64,000 bases of DNA, from the NCBI GenBank assembly GCA_050181915.1, contig JBFXCS010000004.1, positions 274,148 through 338,147 of the forward strand. The letters run 5' to 3'. Below, piece after piece: positions 44,130 through 52,333 of this stretch. Origin of the DNA: JBFXCS01 sp050181915. GTDB taxonomy: Bacteria; Actinomycetota; Thermoleophilia; Miltoncostaeales; Miltoncostaeaceae. Position numbers and translations under genes: made by a program. Below the pieces are notes generated by a model. The model was not told the origin of the DNA, searched no databases, and worked only from the letters and a program-made list of their open reading frames with translations. Position 1 is the first letter of the stretch. Each line of letters starts with the position of its first letter.

Positions 44130-44195
44130 CGCCCCAAGGCTGGCAGCGCGCCGCCCGTGGGTCAGCCAGGTGACGGAGGCCGTCAGATCGCAGCG

Positions 44196-44201
44196 TAGGA
44201 T
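44196..44201 (+). promoter_or_regulatory. -10 box of the lipase gene
   Basis: TAGGAT is followed by 6 nt and GTG 44208, in the 78-nt gap divergent from the CDF gene. Confidence 0.45.
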
Positions 44202-44207
44202 GACCGC

Positions 44208-45422
44208 GTGCCGGGCCGCCTCAAGCGGGGTCTGCTGCTCGCCGGACTGGCGCTGGCGGCGGTCGCGGCCGTTGCGGCCGCGGTGGTGCTGGTGGTCCTG
44301 AGCCGCGCCGATCCGCCCGAGCCGGACTCCTTCTACGACGCCCCCTCATCGCTGCCGGAGGGCCCGCCGGGGAGGGTGATCCGCTCCGAGGAGCTGGACG
44401 ATCCGCCGGACGGCGCGCGGGCGTGGCGCATCCTCTACCTCTCGCGCGGCCTCGACGGCGCCCCGGCGGCGCTCAGCGGGCTGCTGTTCGTGCCGGACGG
44501 CCCGGCGCCGGAGGGCGGCCGCGAGGTGGTCGCCCACACGCACGGCACCGTCGGCGTGGCGCGCGGCTGCGCGGTGTCGCGCATCGGCGCGGACTACTGG
44601 CCGGCGGTCGACGGCCTCGATGCGATGCTGGGCCGCGGCGCAGCGGTGGTCGTGCCGGACTACCAGGGGCTCGGCACGGCCGGGCCGCACCCGTACCTGG
44701 TCGGCGAGGCGGAGGCGACCGCGACCCTCGACGCAGTGCGCGCCGCGCACGCCTTCGGCGATGCCGACGCCGGCACCCGCTTCGTGGTGTGGGGCGCCTC
44801 GCAGGGCGGCCACGCGGCGCTGTTCACCGGCCAGCTCGCCGCCTCCTACGCGCCCGAGCTGACCCTGCTGGGCGTCGCCGCCGCGGCACCCGCCACGGAC
44901 CTCGTGCGCCTGTTCGTGGCGAACCGCGGCACCATGCTCGGGAGGCTGCTGTCGGCGTACACGCTGGCGTCGTGGAGCGAGGTGTACCCGTCGCTGCGCC
45001 TGGACCAGGTGGTGGCGGCGTCGGCCCGGCCGGTGGTGCGGCGCATCGCCACGATCTGCGTCGGCATCCGCGACGCCGACCTCGTGGCGCAGGGCGTCCT
45101 CACGACGCTGCTGCGCATCCGCTACCTGCGGGCCGTGCCGTGGGAGACCGAGCCGTGGAGGGGCCTGCTGCGGGCGAACACGCCGGGGAGCGCGCCGATC
45201 CCCGCGCCCGTGATGGTGACCCAGGGCGACGACGACCCGCTGGTGCGGCCGCCGATCACGGCGGCGTTCGTCGAGCGGCTGTGCGCCGCGGGGCAGGCCG
45301 TCGTCTACCGCACCTATCCCGGCGTGAGGCATCTGGACGCCGGTCCCGCCACCGCGGCGGACGTCGCCGAGTGGGTCGGCGACCGCTTCGCCGGCCGGCC
45401 GGCGCCCACGACCTGCCGCTGA
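44208..45422 (+). CDS. Secreted or anchored lipase-type alpha/beta hydrolase
   Basis: 404 residues. An N-terminal hydrophobic segment (~8-33) acts as signal or anchor. The hydrolase core has HTHGTVG, VVVPDYQGLGTAG, the nucleophile elbow WGASQGGHAA, Asp in TQGDDDPLV and His in PGVRHLDAG. This pattern fits the secretory lipase (LIP) family found in fungi and actinobacteria. Likely substrates are extracellular esters or lipids. Confidence 0.82.
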   Translation: MPGRLKRGLLLAGLALAAVAAVAAAVVLVVLSRADPPEPDSFYDAPSSLPEGPPGRVIRSEELDDPPDGARAWRILYLSRGLDGAPAALSGLLFVPDGPAPEGGREVVAHTHGTVGVARGCAVSRIGADYWPAVDGLDAMLGRGAAVVVPDYQGLGTAGPHPYLVGEAEATATLDAVRAAHAFGDADAGTRFVVWGASQGGHAALFTGQLAASYAPELTLLGVAAAAPATDLVRLFVANRGTMLGRLLSAYTLASWSEVYPSLRLDQVVAASARPVVRRIATICVGIRDADLVAQGVLTTLLRIRYLRAVPWETEPWRGLLRANTPGSAPIPAPVMVTQGDDDPLVRPPITAAFVERLCAAGQAVVYRTYPGVRHLDAGPATAADVAEWVGDRFAGRPAPTTCR

Positions 45423-45460
45423 TCCGCCGTGAGGGAGGTGTGAGGGCGCCGTGAGGCGCG

Positions 45461-45478
45461 TGCGGTCAACTGCGGTCA
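45461..45478 (+). promoter_or_regulatory. Direct repeat upstream of the urate cluster
   Basis: TGCGGTCA occurs twice with 10-bp spacing, 27-44 nt before the ATG at 45505. Same-face repeats one helical turn apart often bind a regulator. No regulator gene lies nearby. Confidence 0.35.
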
Positions 45479-45504
45479 TGAGTGATGCCGAGAGGAGACC
45501 GAGA

Positions 45505-46893
45505 ATGACCACCCCCACCCGGGCGCAGGCGCGCCCGACGGCCGACACGCGGCCGATCCCGTCGTTGCCGCGCGTGATCCAGCCCATCCACGGGGACTAC
45601 GACGACGCGCGCTCCGCCTGGAACCTGGCCGCCGACCAGCGGCCCGCCGGGGTGGTCGAGGCGCGCAGCGTGGCGGAGGTGCGGGCCGCCGTGACGCTCG
45701 CCCGCCGGCTGGGCCTGCGCGTCGCCGCCCAGGGCACCGGCCACCGCGCCACTGCCCTGCCCCACCTGGGCGACGCGCTGCTGCTCAAGACGAGCCTGGA
45801 CGACGAGCTGCGCGTCGACGTCGCCGCCCGCCGCTGCCGCGTCGGCGCCGGCGCCCTGTGGGGCGACGTGGTCGCCGCGACGGCGCCGCACGGGCTGGTG
45901 CCGCTGGCCGGCTCGAGCCCCGACGTCGGCGTCGTGGGCTACACCCTGGGCGGCGGGCTGAGCCTGCTGGGCCGCCGCCACGGCCTGGCCGCGAACCACG
46001 TCACCGCGATCGAGCTGGTCGTGGCCGACGGCTCCCTGGTGCGCACCGACGCGACGAACGAGCCCGAGCTGTTCTGGGCGCTGCGCGGCGGAAGCGCCGG
46101 CCTCGGCGTGGTGACCGCGATGGAGTTCGCCCTGCACCCGGTGGAGGGGCTCTACGGCGGCACCATCTTCTGGGCCGCCGAGCACGCCCGCGAGGTGCTG
46201 CGCGCCTGGGCCGCCTGGTCGCGGACGGCGCCCGAGTCGATCACCACCGCCGCGCGCCTGCTGCGCCTGCCGCCGCTGCCGCAGATCCCGGAGCCGCTGC
46301 GCGACACCCCGGTCGTCGCGATCGACGGCGTCGCCGTCGGCGCTCCCGGCGACGGGGCGACCCTGGTCGAGCCGCTGCGCCGCATCGTCCCCGCGATGAT
46401 GGACACCTGGGGGGCGATCCCGCTGCAGGACCTCACCGCGGTGCACGGCGACCCCGACCGGCCCACCCCGATCGTCGGTCACGGCGCCCTCGTCGCCGAC
46501 CTCACGGACGAGGCCGTCGAGGCCTTCCTGGAGGCCGCGGGACCGGAGTCGGGCTCGACCCTGGTCTCGGCCGAGCTGCGCCAGCTGGGCGGCGCGGTGG
46601 GGCGCTGCCCCGACGACGTCGGCGTCGTCGGCCACCTCGACGCGGCCTTCGCGCTGTTCGCCGTCGGGATCGTCCCCGCCGAGGAGGCCCGCCGGGCCGC
46701 GACCGGCCACGTCGACCGCCTCATCGACGCCATGGCGCCCTGGGGCACCGGCCGGGACTTCCTCAACTTCACCGACCGGCCGGGCCTGGCCGAGCGCGTG
46801 CACGGCCGCGTGACGGCCGCCCGCCTGGCGGAGATCCGGCGCGCCTGGGATCCGGAGCGCCGTTTCGTGGTCTCGCACGCGATGGACGACTGA
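45505..46893 (+). CDS. FAD-linked oxidoreductase (BBE/PCMH type)
   Basis: 462 residues; ATG 45505 is chosen because AGAGGAGA lies 7-14 nt upstream. The FAD-binding PCMH domain has VAAQGTGHRAT, with His as the likely covalent flavin attachment, and GSSPDVGVVGYTLGGGLSLLGRRHGLA. LFWALRGGSAGLGVVTAMEF precedes a C-terminal berberine-bridge-like region (FLNFTDRPG, AWDPERRF). The second covalent Cys of bicovalent members is not evident. It precedes uricase and its neighbours, so a purine-related or general sugar/alcohol oxidation role is possible. Confidence 0.82.
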   Translation: MTTPTRAQARPTADTRPIPSLPRVIQPIHGDYDDARSAWNLAADQRPAGVVEARSVAEVRAAVTLARRLGLRVAAQGTGHRATALPHLGDALLLKTSLDDELRVDVAARRCRVGAGALWGDVVAATAPHGLVPLAGSSPDVGVVGYTLGGGLSLLGRRHGLAANHVTAIELVVADGSLVRTDATNEPELFWALRGGSAGLGVVTAMEFALHPVEGLYGGTIFWAAEHAREVLRAWAAWSRTAPESITTAARLLRLPPLPQIPEPLRDTPVVAIDGVAVGAPGDGATLVEPLRRIVPAMMDTWGAIPLQDLTAVHGDPDRPTPIVGHGALVADLTDEAVEAFLEAAGPESGSTLVSAELRQLGGAVGRCPDDVGVVGHLDAAFALFAVGIVPAEEARRAATGHVDRLIDAMAPWGTGRDFLNFTDRPGLAERVHGRVTAARLAEIRRAWDPERRFVVSHAMDD

Positions 46894-46979
46894 TCGGCGG
46901 TTGCGCCGGGTGGGCCACGCGCCGCCATCATGCGGGGGTGGGAGCGGCGCGAAGGCCCACCGACCAGCAAGGAGAGCGG

Positions 46980-47894
46980 ATGTCCATCGTCCTGGGAGCC
47001 AACCAGTACGGCAAGGCCGAGAACCGCGTGGTCCGCATCTACCGCGACACCCCGCGCCACGAGATCAGGGACGTCAACGTGTCGAGCGCGCTACGCGGCG
47101 ACTTCACGGCGGCGCACACGGTGGGCGACCAGTCCCGGGTGCTGCCGACCGACTCCCAGAAGCAGACGGCGTTCGCCTTCGCCAAGTCGCACGGCATCGA
47201 CCAGCCCGAGACGTACGCCCTCGCCCTGGCCCGCCACTACGTGGACGAGATCGAGCCGGTGACCGGCGCCCGCATCGAGTGCGAGGAGTTCGCCTGGGAG
47301 CGGGTGGGCGACAACGACCACACCTGGGTGCGCGCGGGCCGGGAGGTGCGCCGCACCGTCGTCACGGTCGACGGCAAGGGCCCCGGCGGCAGCACCCACG
47401 TGGTGTCGGGGTTCCGGGACCTGTCGATCCTGAAGTCCACCGGCTCCCAGTTCCGGGGGTTCCTCGAAGACGAGTACACGATCCTCGAGCCGACCGGGGA
47501 TCGCGTGATGGCCACCTCGCTCGTCGCGTGGTGGCGCTACTCGCGGGCCCTCGACCCGGCGGCCGTCCCGTACGGCGACCTCTACCGGGACGTGAAGCGG
47601 ATCATGGTGACCACTTTCGCCGAGCTGGAGTCGCTGGCGCTGCAGCAGACGCTGTTCGCCATGGGGTCGAACGCGCTGGAGGCCCATCCGGAGATCGTGG
47701 AGGTGAAGCTCTCCGCCCCGAACCTGCACCACTGGGTGTACGACCTGGCGCCCTTCGGCCTCGAGAACCGCAACGAGGTCTTCTACGCCGACGACCGCCC
47801 GTACGGCCTGATCCAGGTGACCGCGGCGCGCGACGACGCCGAGGATCCCGGCCGGGCCTGGGACGCCGGCCCGACGAGCGGATATACCTGGTGA
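46980..47894 (+). CDS. Urate oxidase (cofactor-free uricase)
   Basis: 304 residues, with AAGGAGA before ATG 46980. It carries YGKAENRVVRIYRD with the catalytic Lys, a Thr in VLPTDSQKQTAFAFAK, SGFRDLSILKSTGSQFRGF and SAPNLHHWVYDL with the active-site His. Both T-fold halves are present, close to normal length. It oxidises urate to 5-hydroxyisourate, which the next gene product hydrolyses. Confidence 0.95.
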   Translation: MSIVLGANQYGKAENRVVRIYRDTPRHEIRDVNVSSALRGDFTAAHTVGDQSRVLPTDSQKQTAFAFAKSHGIDQPETYALALARHYVDEIEPVTGARIECEEFAWERVGDNDHTWVRAGREVRRTVVTVDGKGPGGSTHVVSGFRDLSILKSTGSQFRGFLEDEYTILEPTGDRVMATSLVAWWRYSRALDPAAVPYGDLYRDVKRIMVTTFAELESLALQQTLFAMGSNALEAHPEIVEVKLSAPNLHHWVYDLAPFGLENRNEVFYADDRPYGLIQVTAARDDAEDPGRAWDAGPTSGYTW

Positions 47895-47895
47895 C

Positions 47896-48249
47896 GTGAG
47901 CGAACGATCCGAAGGCGGCGGAGGCGGCGTGACCTGCTCGACGCATGTCCTCGACGTCGTGCTGGGGCGTCCCGCCGTCGGCGTCGCCGTGACGCTCCAT
48001 CCGGGTGCGGGGCCGCAGGAGCGCGCCGAGACCGACGCCGATGGGCGCGTCCGCTTCGCCGCGGGGCTCGCCCCGGGCGTCCACCGGCTGTCGTTCGCGA
48101 CCGGCGAGTGGTTCGCCGCCCAGGGTCGCGCGAGCCTCCACCCCGAGGTGGTGGTCGCGTTCACGGTGCCGGCCGAGTCCCCGGCCGGGCACGTCCACCT
48201 GCCGCTGCTGCTGAGCCCGTTCTCGTACACCACCTACCGGGGCAGCTGA
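47896..48249 (+). CDS. 5-hydroxyisourate hydrolase (transthyretin-like)
   Basis: 117 residues from GTG 47896, one base after uricase. CSTHVLDVVLGRPAVGVAV carries the N-terminal catalytic His, and the C-terminal signature is YTTYRGS. It converts 5-hydroxyisourate to OHCU. The OHCU decarboxylase is not in the window. No signal peptide. Confidence 0.95.
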   Translation: MSERSEGGGGGVTCSTHVLDVVLGRPAVGVAVTLHPGAGPQERAETDADGRVRFAAGLAPGVHRLSFATGEWFAAQGRASLHPEVVVAFTVPAESPAGHVHLPLLLSPFSYTTYRGS

Positions 48250-48254
48250 CCGCG

Positions 48255-48728
48255 ATGGCCGGCGACGACGCGGCCTGGCTCGGCCGGGCGATCGATCTGG
48301 CGACGGCGAACGTCGCGGAGGGCGGCGGCCCGTTCGGGGCGGTCATCGTGAGGGACGGCGCCGTCGTGGCGACCGGGCGGAACCGGGTGACCCGCGACCT
48401 CGACCCCACCGCCCACGCCGAGGTGGTGGCGATCCGCCGGGCCTGCGCCGCGATCGGCGACTTCCGCCTGTCCGGCTGCACGCTCTACGCCTCGTGCGAG
48501 CCGTGCCCGCTGTGCATGGCGGCCGCGCTGTGGGCCCGCGTCGACCGCGTCCTCTACGCCGCCGACCGCGACGACGCGGCCCGCGGCGGCTTCGACGACC
48601 GGGAGTTCTACGAGCTCTTCGGCCGCCCCCGCGACACCTGGGGCATCCCGATCGGATCGCTGCGCGTCCCCTCGGCGGCGGAGCCCTTCGACGCCTGGCT
48701 CGCCGACGCGGGCCGGGTCGAGTACTGA
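48255..48728 (+). CDS. guaD: Guanine deaminase (cytidine-deaminase fold)
   Basis: 157 residues. Zinc site HAEVVAIRRACAA and PCPLCMAAALWARVDRVLYAA; the loop GGFDDREFYELF and the C-terminal region match bacterial guanine deaminase rather than tRNA adenosine deaminase. It makes xanthine from guanine, upstream of urate. It is the last gene of the purine cluster and starts 5 nt after the HIU hydrolase gene. Confidence 0.9.
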   Translation: MAGDDAAWLGRAIDLATANVAEGGGPFGAVIVRDGAVVATGRNRVTRDLDPTAHAEVVAIRRACAAIGDFRLSGCTLYASCEPCPLCMAAALWARVDRVLYAADRDDAARGGFDDREFYELFGRPRDTWGIPIGSLRVPSAAEPFDAWLADAGRVEY

Positions 48729-48752
48729 TCGCGGCGACCATCACATTCGAAG

Positions 48753-48836
48753 TGCTCCGCATCGCTCGCGGCTTGGCTTAGCGGTCAGGCATGAGTTCCG
48801 ATGGGGGTACGCCCAGTCCGCGAGCGATGCGGAGCA
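48753..48836. repeat. 19-bp perfect inverted repeat around the XRE stop codon
   Basis: TGCTCCGCATCGCTCGCGG (48753-48771) is repeated in exact inverted form at 48818-48836, with 46 nt between. The right arm codes for LLRIARG in the XRE protein. The left arm, read on the plus strand, also encodes LRIARGLA before a stop. This looks like an inverted duplication of the 3' end of the XRE gene, at the edge of the accessory region. It could also serve as a long-loop terminator. Confidence 0.55.
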
Positions 48837-49005
48837 GGTTGCGCAACGAGATGTTGCGGACGCCTCGCTCGCACTGACTCACGAACGTCCAATGAAGGCC
48901 AGCCTTCGCGGCGAGCGCCTCCTGCGTCAGGCCCGCGGCGGTGCGCAGCTCGCGCAGACGGTCACCGAAGGCGACGAGGTCGGGATCCGGAAGGGTGTCG
49001 GCCAT
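48778..49005 (-). CDS. XRE-family helix-turn-helix regulator
   Basis: 75 residues, essentially one Cro/CI-type domain: LRELRTAAGLTQEALAAKAGLHWTFVSQCERGVRNISLRNLLRIARGL. Such single-domain proteins are common regulators of prophages and integrative elements. It is divergent from the membrane-protein gene at 49103, with tandem repeats in between that are probable operators. Its 3' end overlaps an inverted repeat. Confidence 0.85.
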   Translation of the reverse strand: MADTLPDPDLVAFGDRLRELRTAAGLTQEALAAKAGLHWTFVSQCERGVRNISLRNLLRIARGLGVPPSELMPDR

Positions 49006-49042
49006 CCGGGCATGACCGCACGGCAGGAACCATCCGAACAGA

Positions 49043-49071
49043 GCGTTGGCGTCTAGTGCGTTTACGTCTAG
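49043..49071. promoter_or_regulatory. Tandem 14-bp repeats, candidate XRE operator
   Basis: GCGTTGGCGTCTAG and GCGTTTACGTCTAG stand head to tail with one base between them, in the 97-nt gap between the divergent XRE and membrane-protein genes. They differ at two positions. A 15-bp period and this position fit a repressor operator. Confidence 0.5.
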
Positions 49072-49102
49072 CCTGCGTCCGTCATCTCGCCAGGAGGGGC
49101 GC

Positions 49103-49807
49103 ATGGACCGGAACAGCTGGGAGCGACAGGCCGACCGACTGGAGGCGGCGTGGCCGTCACCACCATTCGACACGGTGCGACGAGACGTGTACTGGCAAGC
49201 CCTCAACGACCTAGACGCGACCGTCCTCGAAGACGCCGTCACCGCGGCCCTCAGAGAGGACCGGGCGACAGCACCGTCGCCCGGCGCGCTGCGTCGACTC
49301 GCCGAACCATCAGGGGCGAATACGGAACCAGCACGGGGCAAGCCCCGCACCGACGCCGAGGAACGCGAAGCACGCCGGCCCTGGCTCGCCCTCATGTTCG
49401 GGATCCTCGGGATCTTCCCCCTCGCCCTCTGGCTCGGCATCAAGGCCCTGCGGGACCGCACCCGAGCGAAGACCGAGGGCCGCGAATGGACCGGGCAGGG
49501 CGCCGCGATCGCCGCGATCGTCCTCGGCGCGACGAGCCTCGTCATCGCCGGCATCGGGCTCGCCATCTGGCTGACCGACACCAACCCGAACAGCGGCAAC
49601 TACCTCACGACCACGGAACTGGAGACATCCATTACCCAAGACGGCCAATTCGGCACCGGACAGGACCAACTGCGCGTCGAGGACGCCTCCTGCGTACCCG
49701 AGGGCCCCGACAACCGCCGGTTCACCTGCCTGATCAGCTTCCGCGGCGGCTACCAGCAGGCGTACACCGTCACCGTAGCCGAAGACGGAACCTGGGTAGC
49801 GCGATAG
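49103..49807 (+). CDS. Membrane protein of the accessory region
   Basis: 234 residues; AGGAGG stands before the ATG. The N-terminal ~65 residues (SWERQADRLEAAWPSPPFDTVRRDVYWQALNDLDATVLEDAVTAALRE) have the helical pattern seen in small replication-loader domains of phages and plasmids. Two membrane helices follow (~93-112 and ~128-150; DUF4190-like), then an extracytoplasmic domain with two Cys (ASCVPEG, FTCLIS) ending in DGTWVAR, similar to DUF4333. The combination is unusual. Codon use is less G+C biased than in the chromosome genes. Function unknown. Confidence 0.75.
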   Translation: MDRNSWERQADRLEAAWPSPPFDTVRRDVYWQALNDLDATVLEDAVTAALREDRATAPSPGALRRLAEPSGANTEPARGKPRTDAEEREARRPWLALMFGILGIFPLALWLGIKALRDRTRAKTEGREWTGQGAAIAAIVLGATSLVIAGIGLAIWLTDTNPNSGNYLTTTELETSITQDGQFGTGQDQLRVEDASCVPEGPDNRRFTCLISFRGGYQQAYTVTVAEDGTWVAR

Positions 49808-50035
49808 TGGTTACTCGCGGAGAGGACAGAGAGTCGTCACGTCGAGCGCCTTCTGGGTCAAGAGCTAAGACAAGGTCTGTGGCATGGTGAGTAGCAGTGC
49901 GGGTGAGCGCAATGCTCACGACCCCGAAAGAGCCGGGAGATTTGACCAGATGTGGCGGTCGAGGAAAGTCGTGCCCATCTGCGTGCGCTGGCGATATCCG
50001 ACATGTCTGAACAACCGGAACGGGCAGGTTCGCCC

Positions 50036-50172
50036 GCCCCACAAGGGCTTTCAAGGGCCCTGGTCGGGCGTACCGGCAAGCAGTCAAGGGCACCGGATCG
50101 GCATGTTACCGCGCTTCCTGGGCGGGTTCTCAGTTGATGGCGGGACCCAGACTCGAACTGGGGACATCACGA
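50036..50172. repeat. Left attachment-site copy (attL), partial tRNA-Phe
   Basis: This 137-bp stretch is similar to 53651-53784. The last 35 nt (50138-50172) match the 3' part of the tRNA-Phe gene from the anticodon stem to the discriminator base, with one mismatch. The upstream ~100 nt also match, with small gaps. It marks the left end of the element that integrated at tRNA-Phe. Confidence 0.8.
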
Positions 50173-50241
50173 CTCTCAGGGCTCGCCGAAATGACATAAA
50201 TAATCCCTTGGCGAGCGCGATCGTAGGCAACGCGCGTGCAC

Positions 50242-50262
50242 GGCAAGGTCTGCCGCAAGGTC
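50242..50262. repeat. Integrase-arm-like repeat, copy 1
   Basis: GCAAGGTCTGCCGCAAGGTC plus one leading G is identical to 52751-52771. The unit contains GCAAGGTC twice, as arm-type integrase sites often do. It lies ~70 bp inside the left att copy. Confidence 0.5.
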
Positions 50263-50419
50263 GTCAGCGGATAGAAGCGGTCCGCCACCAGGTAACGCAG
50301 GAGGCGATGCACCTAGGCCAGCGCGCACGAGCCAGGCCATAGAAAGCAACTCTTGGTCTGCGACCCCACAGGCATAATCTGAAGAATCGTGCCACTGGTC
50401 GAGGACGGCACACCTTGCC

Positions 50420-52333
50420 CTAGATGTGTCCTCCCCAACTTTCAACAGCACGACGCACGGCGTCCACGAGGTCCTTCACGAACTCCGGACGCTGCCCAGG
50501 ATCCGTTTGTGGCACCGCAATGTCATAGAGTTCGGGCGCTTTAGGTTTCATTCCAGAGTCCTTCACGACCGTATCTTTAATCGCCTTGAGGTCGGGCCAC
50601 ATGTCGTGGACATCTACCTCCAACTCATCGGCGAAGATCGCGCATCTATCTCGTACACCCCGCGCGGGCCACTCCTCAGATGTCGTATCGAACAACCCCA
50701 GTAGCCTCGTATTCATCGCAGCAGTATTTGATTCAGTTGCGTCGACGTCCTGCTCGCTTCTGCCTTTCGCCTCCATTCGTGCTCGGATGTTTCCATCGGC
50801 ATCGAACACGGCAAAGGTCGGTATGTCCAAGTCTGCGAGCAGAGTGCCCGTCAGGGGCATGAAGCTCTTGCCACCGGTCGATATGACCGCTATTCCGTCT
50901 CGATCGAACCCACCGTAGAGCCGGCCCACCGCCCCCACGAATGCCGCGTCACTTGGCCCTTCGCAGATAACAACCCCGCGTGCAAAGACAGCCTCTGCAA
51001 GCGCAGTCGAAAGGATTCGATGTGCGCCGACATCGTCATTATCATCGATTCCGATCTCTAGTAGCTTTGATGAAACTCGGGTCAAATCGATCGCCGACGA
51101 CGATGTAGGTCGACCACGTGATCGTCTAAAGAGACGGACTCCTTCCACCAACGCGGGCCTAGTGAAGTGGGGCGAGTGCGTTGTATAGAGCACCTGCACT
51201 GAGTGGTCATCACCCGGGGTAGCCTCAGCAAGTGCGCGCATCGCCTCTGCTAAGGCGCGTGCCTGGAGCGGATGTTGGTAGAGCTCCGGTTCCTCGATTG
51301 CAAGGATCAGTCTTGGTAACCCGGTTGAGTCGATCCCGCGCCTCTTCCGACGCCAATCAGCCATCTCATGGAGGGTGCCGATGACCACAGCCCGTTGGAG
51401 GCCGTGACCGTGCCTCGAAGCATCCGTAGCGTGGCCTCCGGGATCAACAATCTCGACCTCCACGCCTGCGGCGGGCGGACGCCCTGGTTCAACAACCGTT
51501 CGGAGCCGCACTGAAGCTTCGGCCACATACTCCTGGACCCGCGCCGTAATGGCCGCTGCCGCGGCTTCGAGACCATCCTCACGCGCGCCACCGACGAGTT
51601 CCTGAATCTCTTTCACCGCCCGCTGCTGGATCGCTGCGACCCTGTCTTCGATGCTCGCATCGCGACTTGTAGCCGAATCCAGCAGGACGGATAGCGCCGA
51701 TCCGCGACTTGGTTGAAGCGTTTGCTCCGCACTGTCCGATATCCCGATCAGCACGAAGTCGATACGTCCGCCGATGCCCCCAGTCTGGGGTACTTGAAGC
51801 AGCTCGCTCGCGTCAACCCACCGTTCCTCGCACCGTTCGGGGTTACAAGTCTCCCACTCCGAAAGTGCTCGGTCGAACGCCTCAGCAGTGTTGGACGGAG
51901 GAAGCGAAAGGCCGATCGTCGCGCCATGCGCCTCGATGTACTCCCGCGCGGCCTTGCGCCGATCAACCGCCTTGGTCAATGATCGAATCGCGTCGAAGTC
52001 CTTGTACACCGGCGACTGCCCTTCGAAGGAGATGGCCCCTGAAGGTGCTCGTTGCCGACGCAACACAATCTGATCGCCTGTGGCCCACCGCCCAAGAGCA
52101 CCCCGATCCAAGGCATCTAGCTCAGAGAGAGTCACCGTGACTGACACAGGGCGCTCCATGAGGCCAACATCTCGATCGTCGAGATCGTTCCCATTGAAAA
52201 ACCAGTCGATGGCGTGGAGAAACGACGACTTCCCGGTCCCCCCGGCACCGACTATGGCGGTCAGCGAAGCGAGCTGCACCTCCAGATCTTCGATGCACCG
52301 AAAGTTCTGAACCCGAGCGGAGGATATTCTCAT
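50420..52333 (-). CDS. OLD-family ATPase/TOPRIM nuclease
   Basis: 637 residues from ATG 52333. N-terminal ATPase: IVGAGGTGKSSFLHAI (Walker A, ~28), RHGHGLQRAV (signature-like) and LPRLILAIEEPELYQHPLQ (Walker B). C-terminal TOPRIM nuclease: VVICEGPSDAAFV (Glu) and FAVFDADGN (Asp-x-Asp). This is the architecture of overcoming-lysogenization-defect nucleases, several of which give phage defence. No UvrD-type helicase is adjacent, so it is a class 1 (stand-alone) type, not Gabija. In-frame ATGs at 52354, 52366 and 52387 could extend it by up to 18 residues. G+C is much lower than the chromosome, so it is horizontally acquired cargo. Confidence 0.9.
   Translation of the reverse strand: MRISSARVQNFRCIEDLEVQLASLTAIVGAGGTGKSSFLHAIDWFFNGNDLDDRDVGLMERPVSVTVTLSELDALDRGALGRWATGDQIVLRRQRAPSGAISFEGQSPVYKDFDAIRSLTKAVDRRKAAREYIEAHGATIGLSLPPSNTAEAFDRALSEWETCNPERCEERWVDASELLQVPQTGGIGGRIDFVLIGISDSAEQTLQPSRGSALSVLLDSATSRDASIEDRVAAIQQRAVKEIQELVGGAREDGLEAAAAAITARVQEYVAEASVRLRTVVEPGRPPAAGVEVEIVDPGGHATDASRHGHGLQRAVVIGTLHEMADWRRKRRGIDSTGLPRLILAIEEPELYQHPLQARALAEAMRALAEATPGDDHSVQVLYTTHSPHFTRPALVEGVRLFRRSRGRPTSSSAIDLTRVSSKLLEIGIDDNDDVGAHRILSTALAEAVFARGVVICEGPSDAAFVGAVGRLYGGFDRDGIAVISTGGKSFMPLTGTLLADLDIPTFAVFDADGNIRARMEAKGRSEQDVDATESNTAAMNTRLLGLFDTTSEEWPARGVRDRCAIFADELEVDVHDMWPDLKAIKDTVVKDSGMKPKAPELYDIAVPQTDPGQRPEFVKDLVDAVRRAVESWGGHI

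Larger units (their letters stand above)
49808..50419. other. Non-coding accessory stretch containing the left att copy
   Basis: No convincing gene lies here. A 152-codon plus-strand frame at 49884-50342 runs across the tRNA-derived repeat and looks accidental. The stretch contains the left attachment-site copy (50036-50172) and one copy of a 20-bp integrase-arm-like repeat. Confidence 0.6.

Noticed and set aside
48778..49807. Toxin-antitoxin pair (HigBA-like)
   Set aside because: The XRE protein could be an antitoxin, but the partner is a membrane protein on the opposite strand with no toxin fold, and the genes do not overlap.
49884..50342. A 152-codon plus-strand ORF
   Set aside because: It spans the duplicated tRNA-Phe fragment, whose sequence translates to a misleading GGTQTRTGD stretch, and it has no support as protein.
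50420..52333. Gabija system
   Set aside because: Gabija needs a UvrD-like GajB next to the OLD nuclease. Only a 103-residue WYL-like gene is adjacent, so the nuclease is of the stand-alone class.
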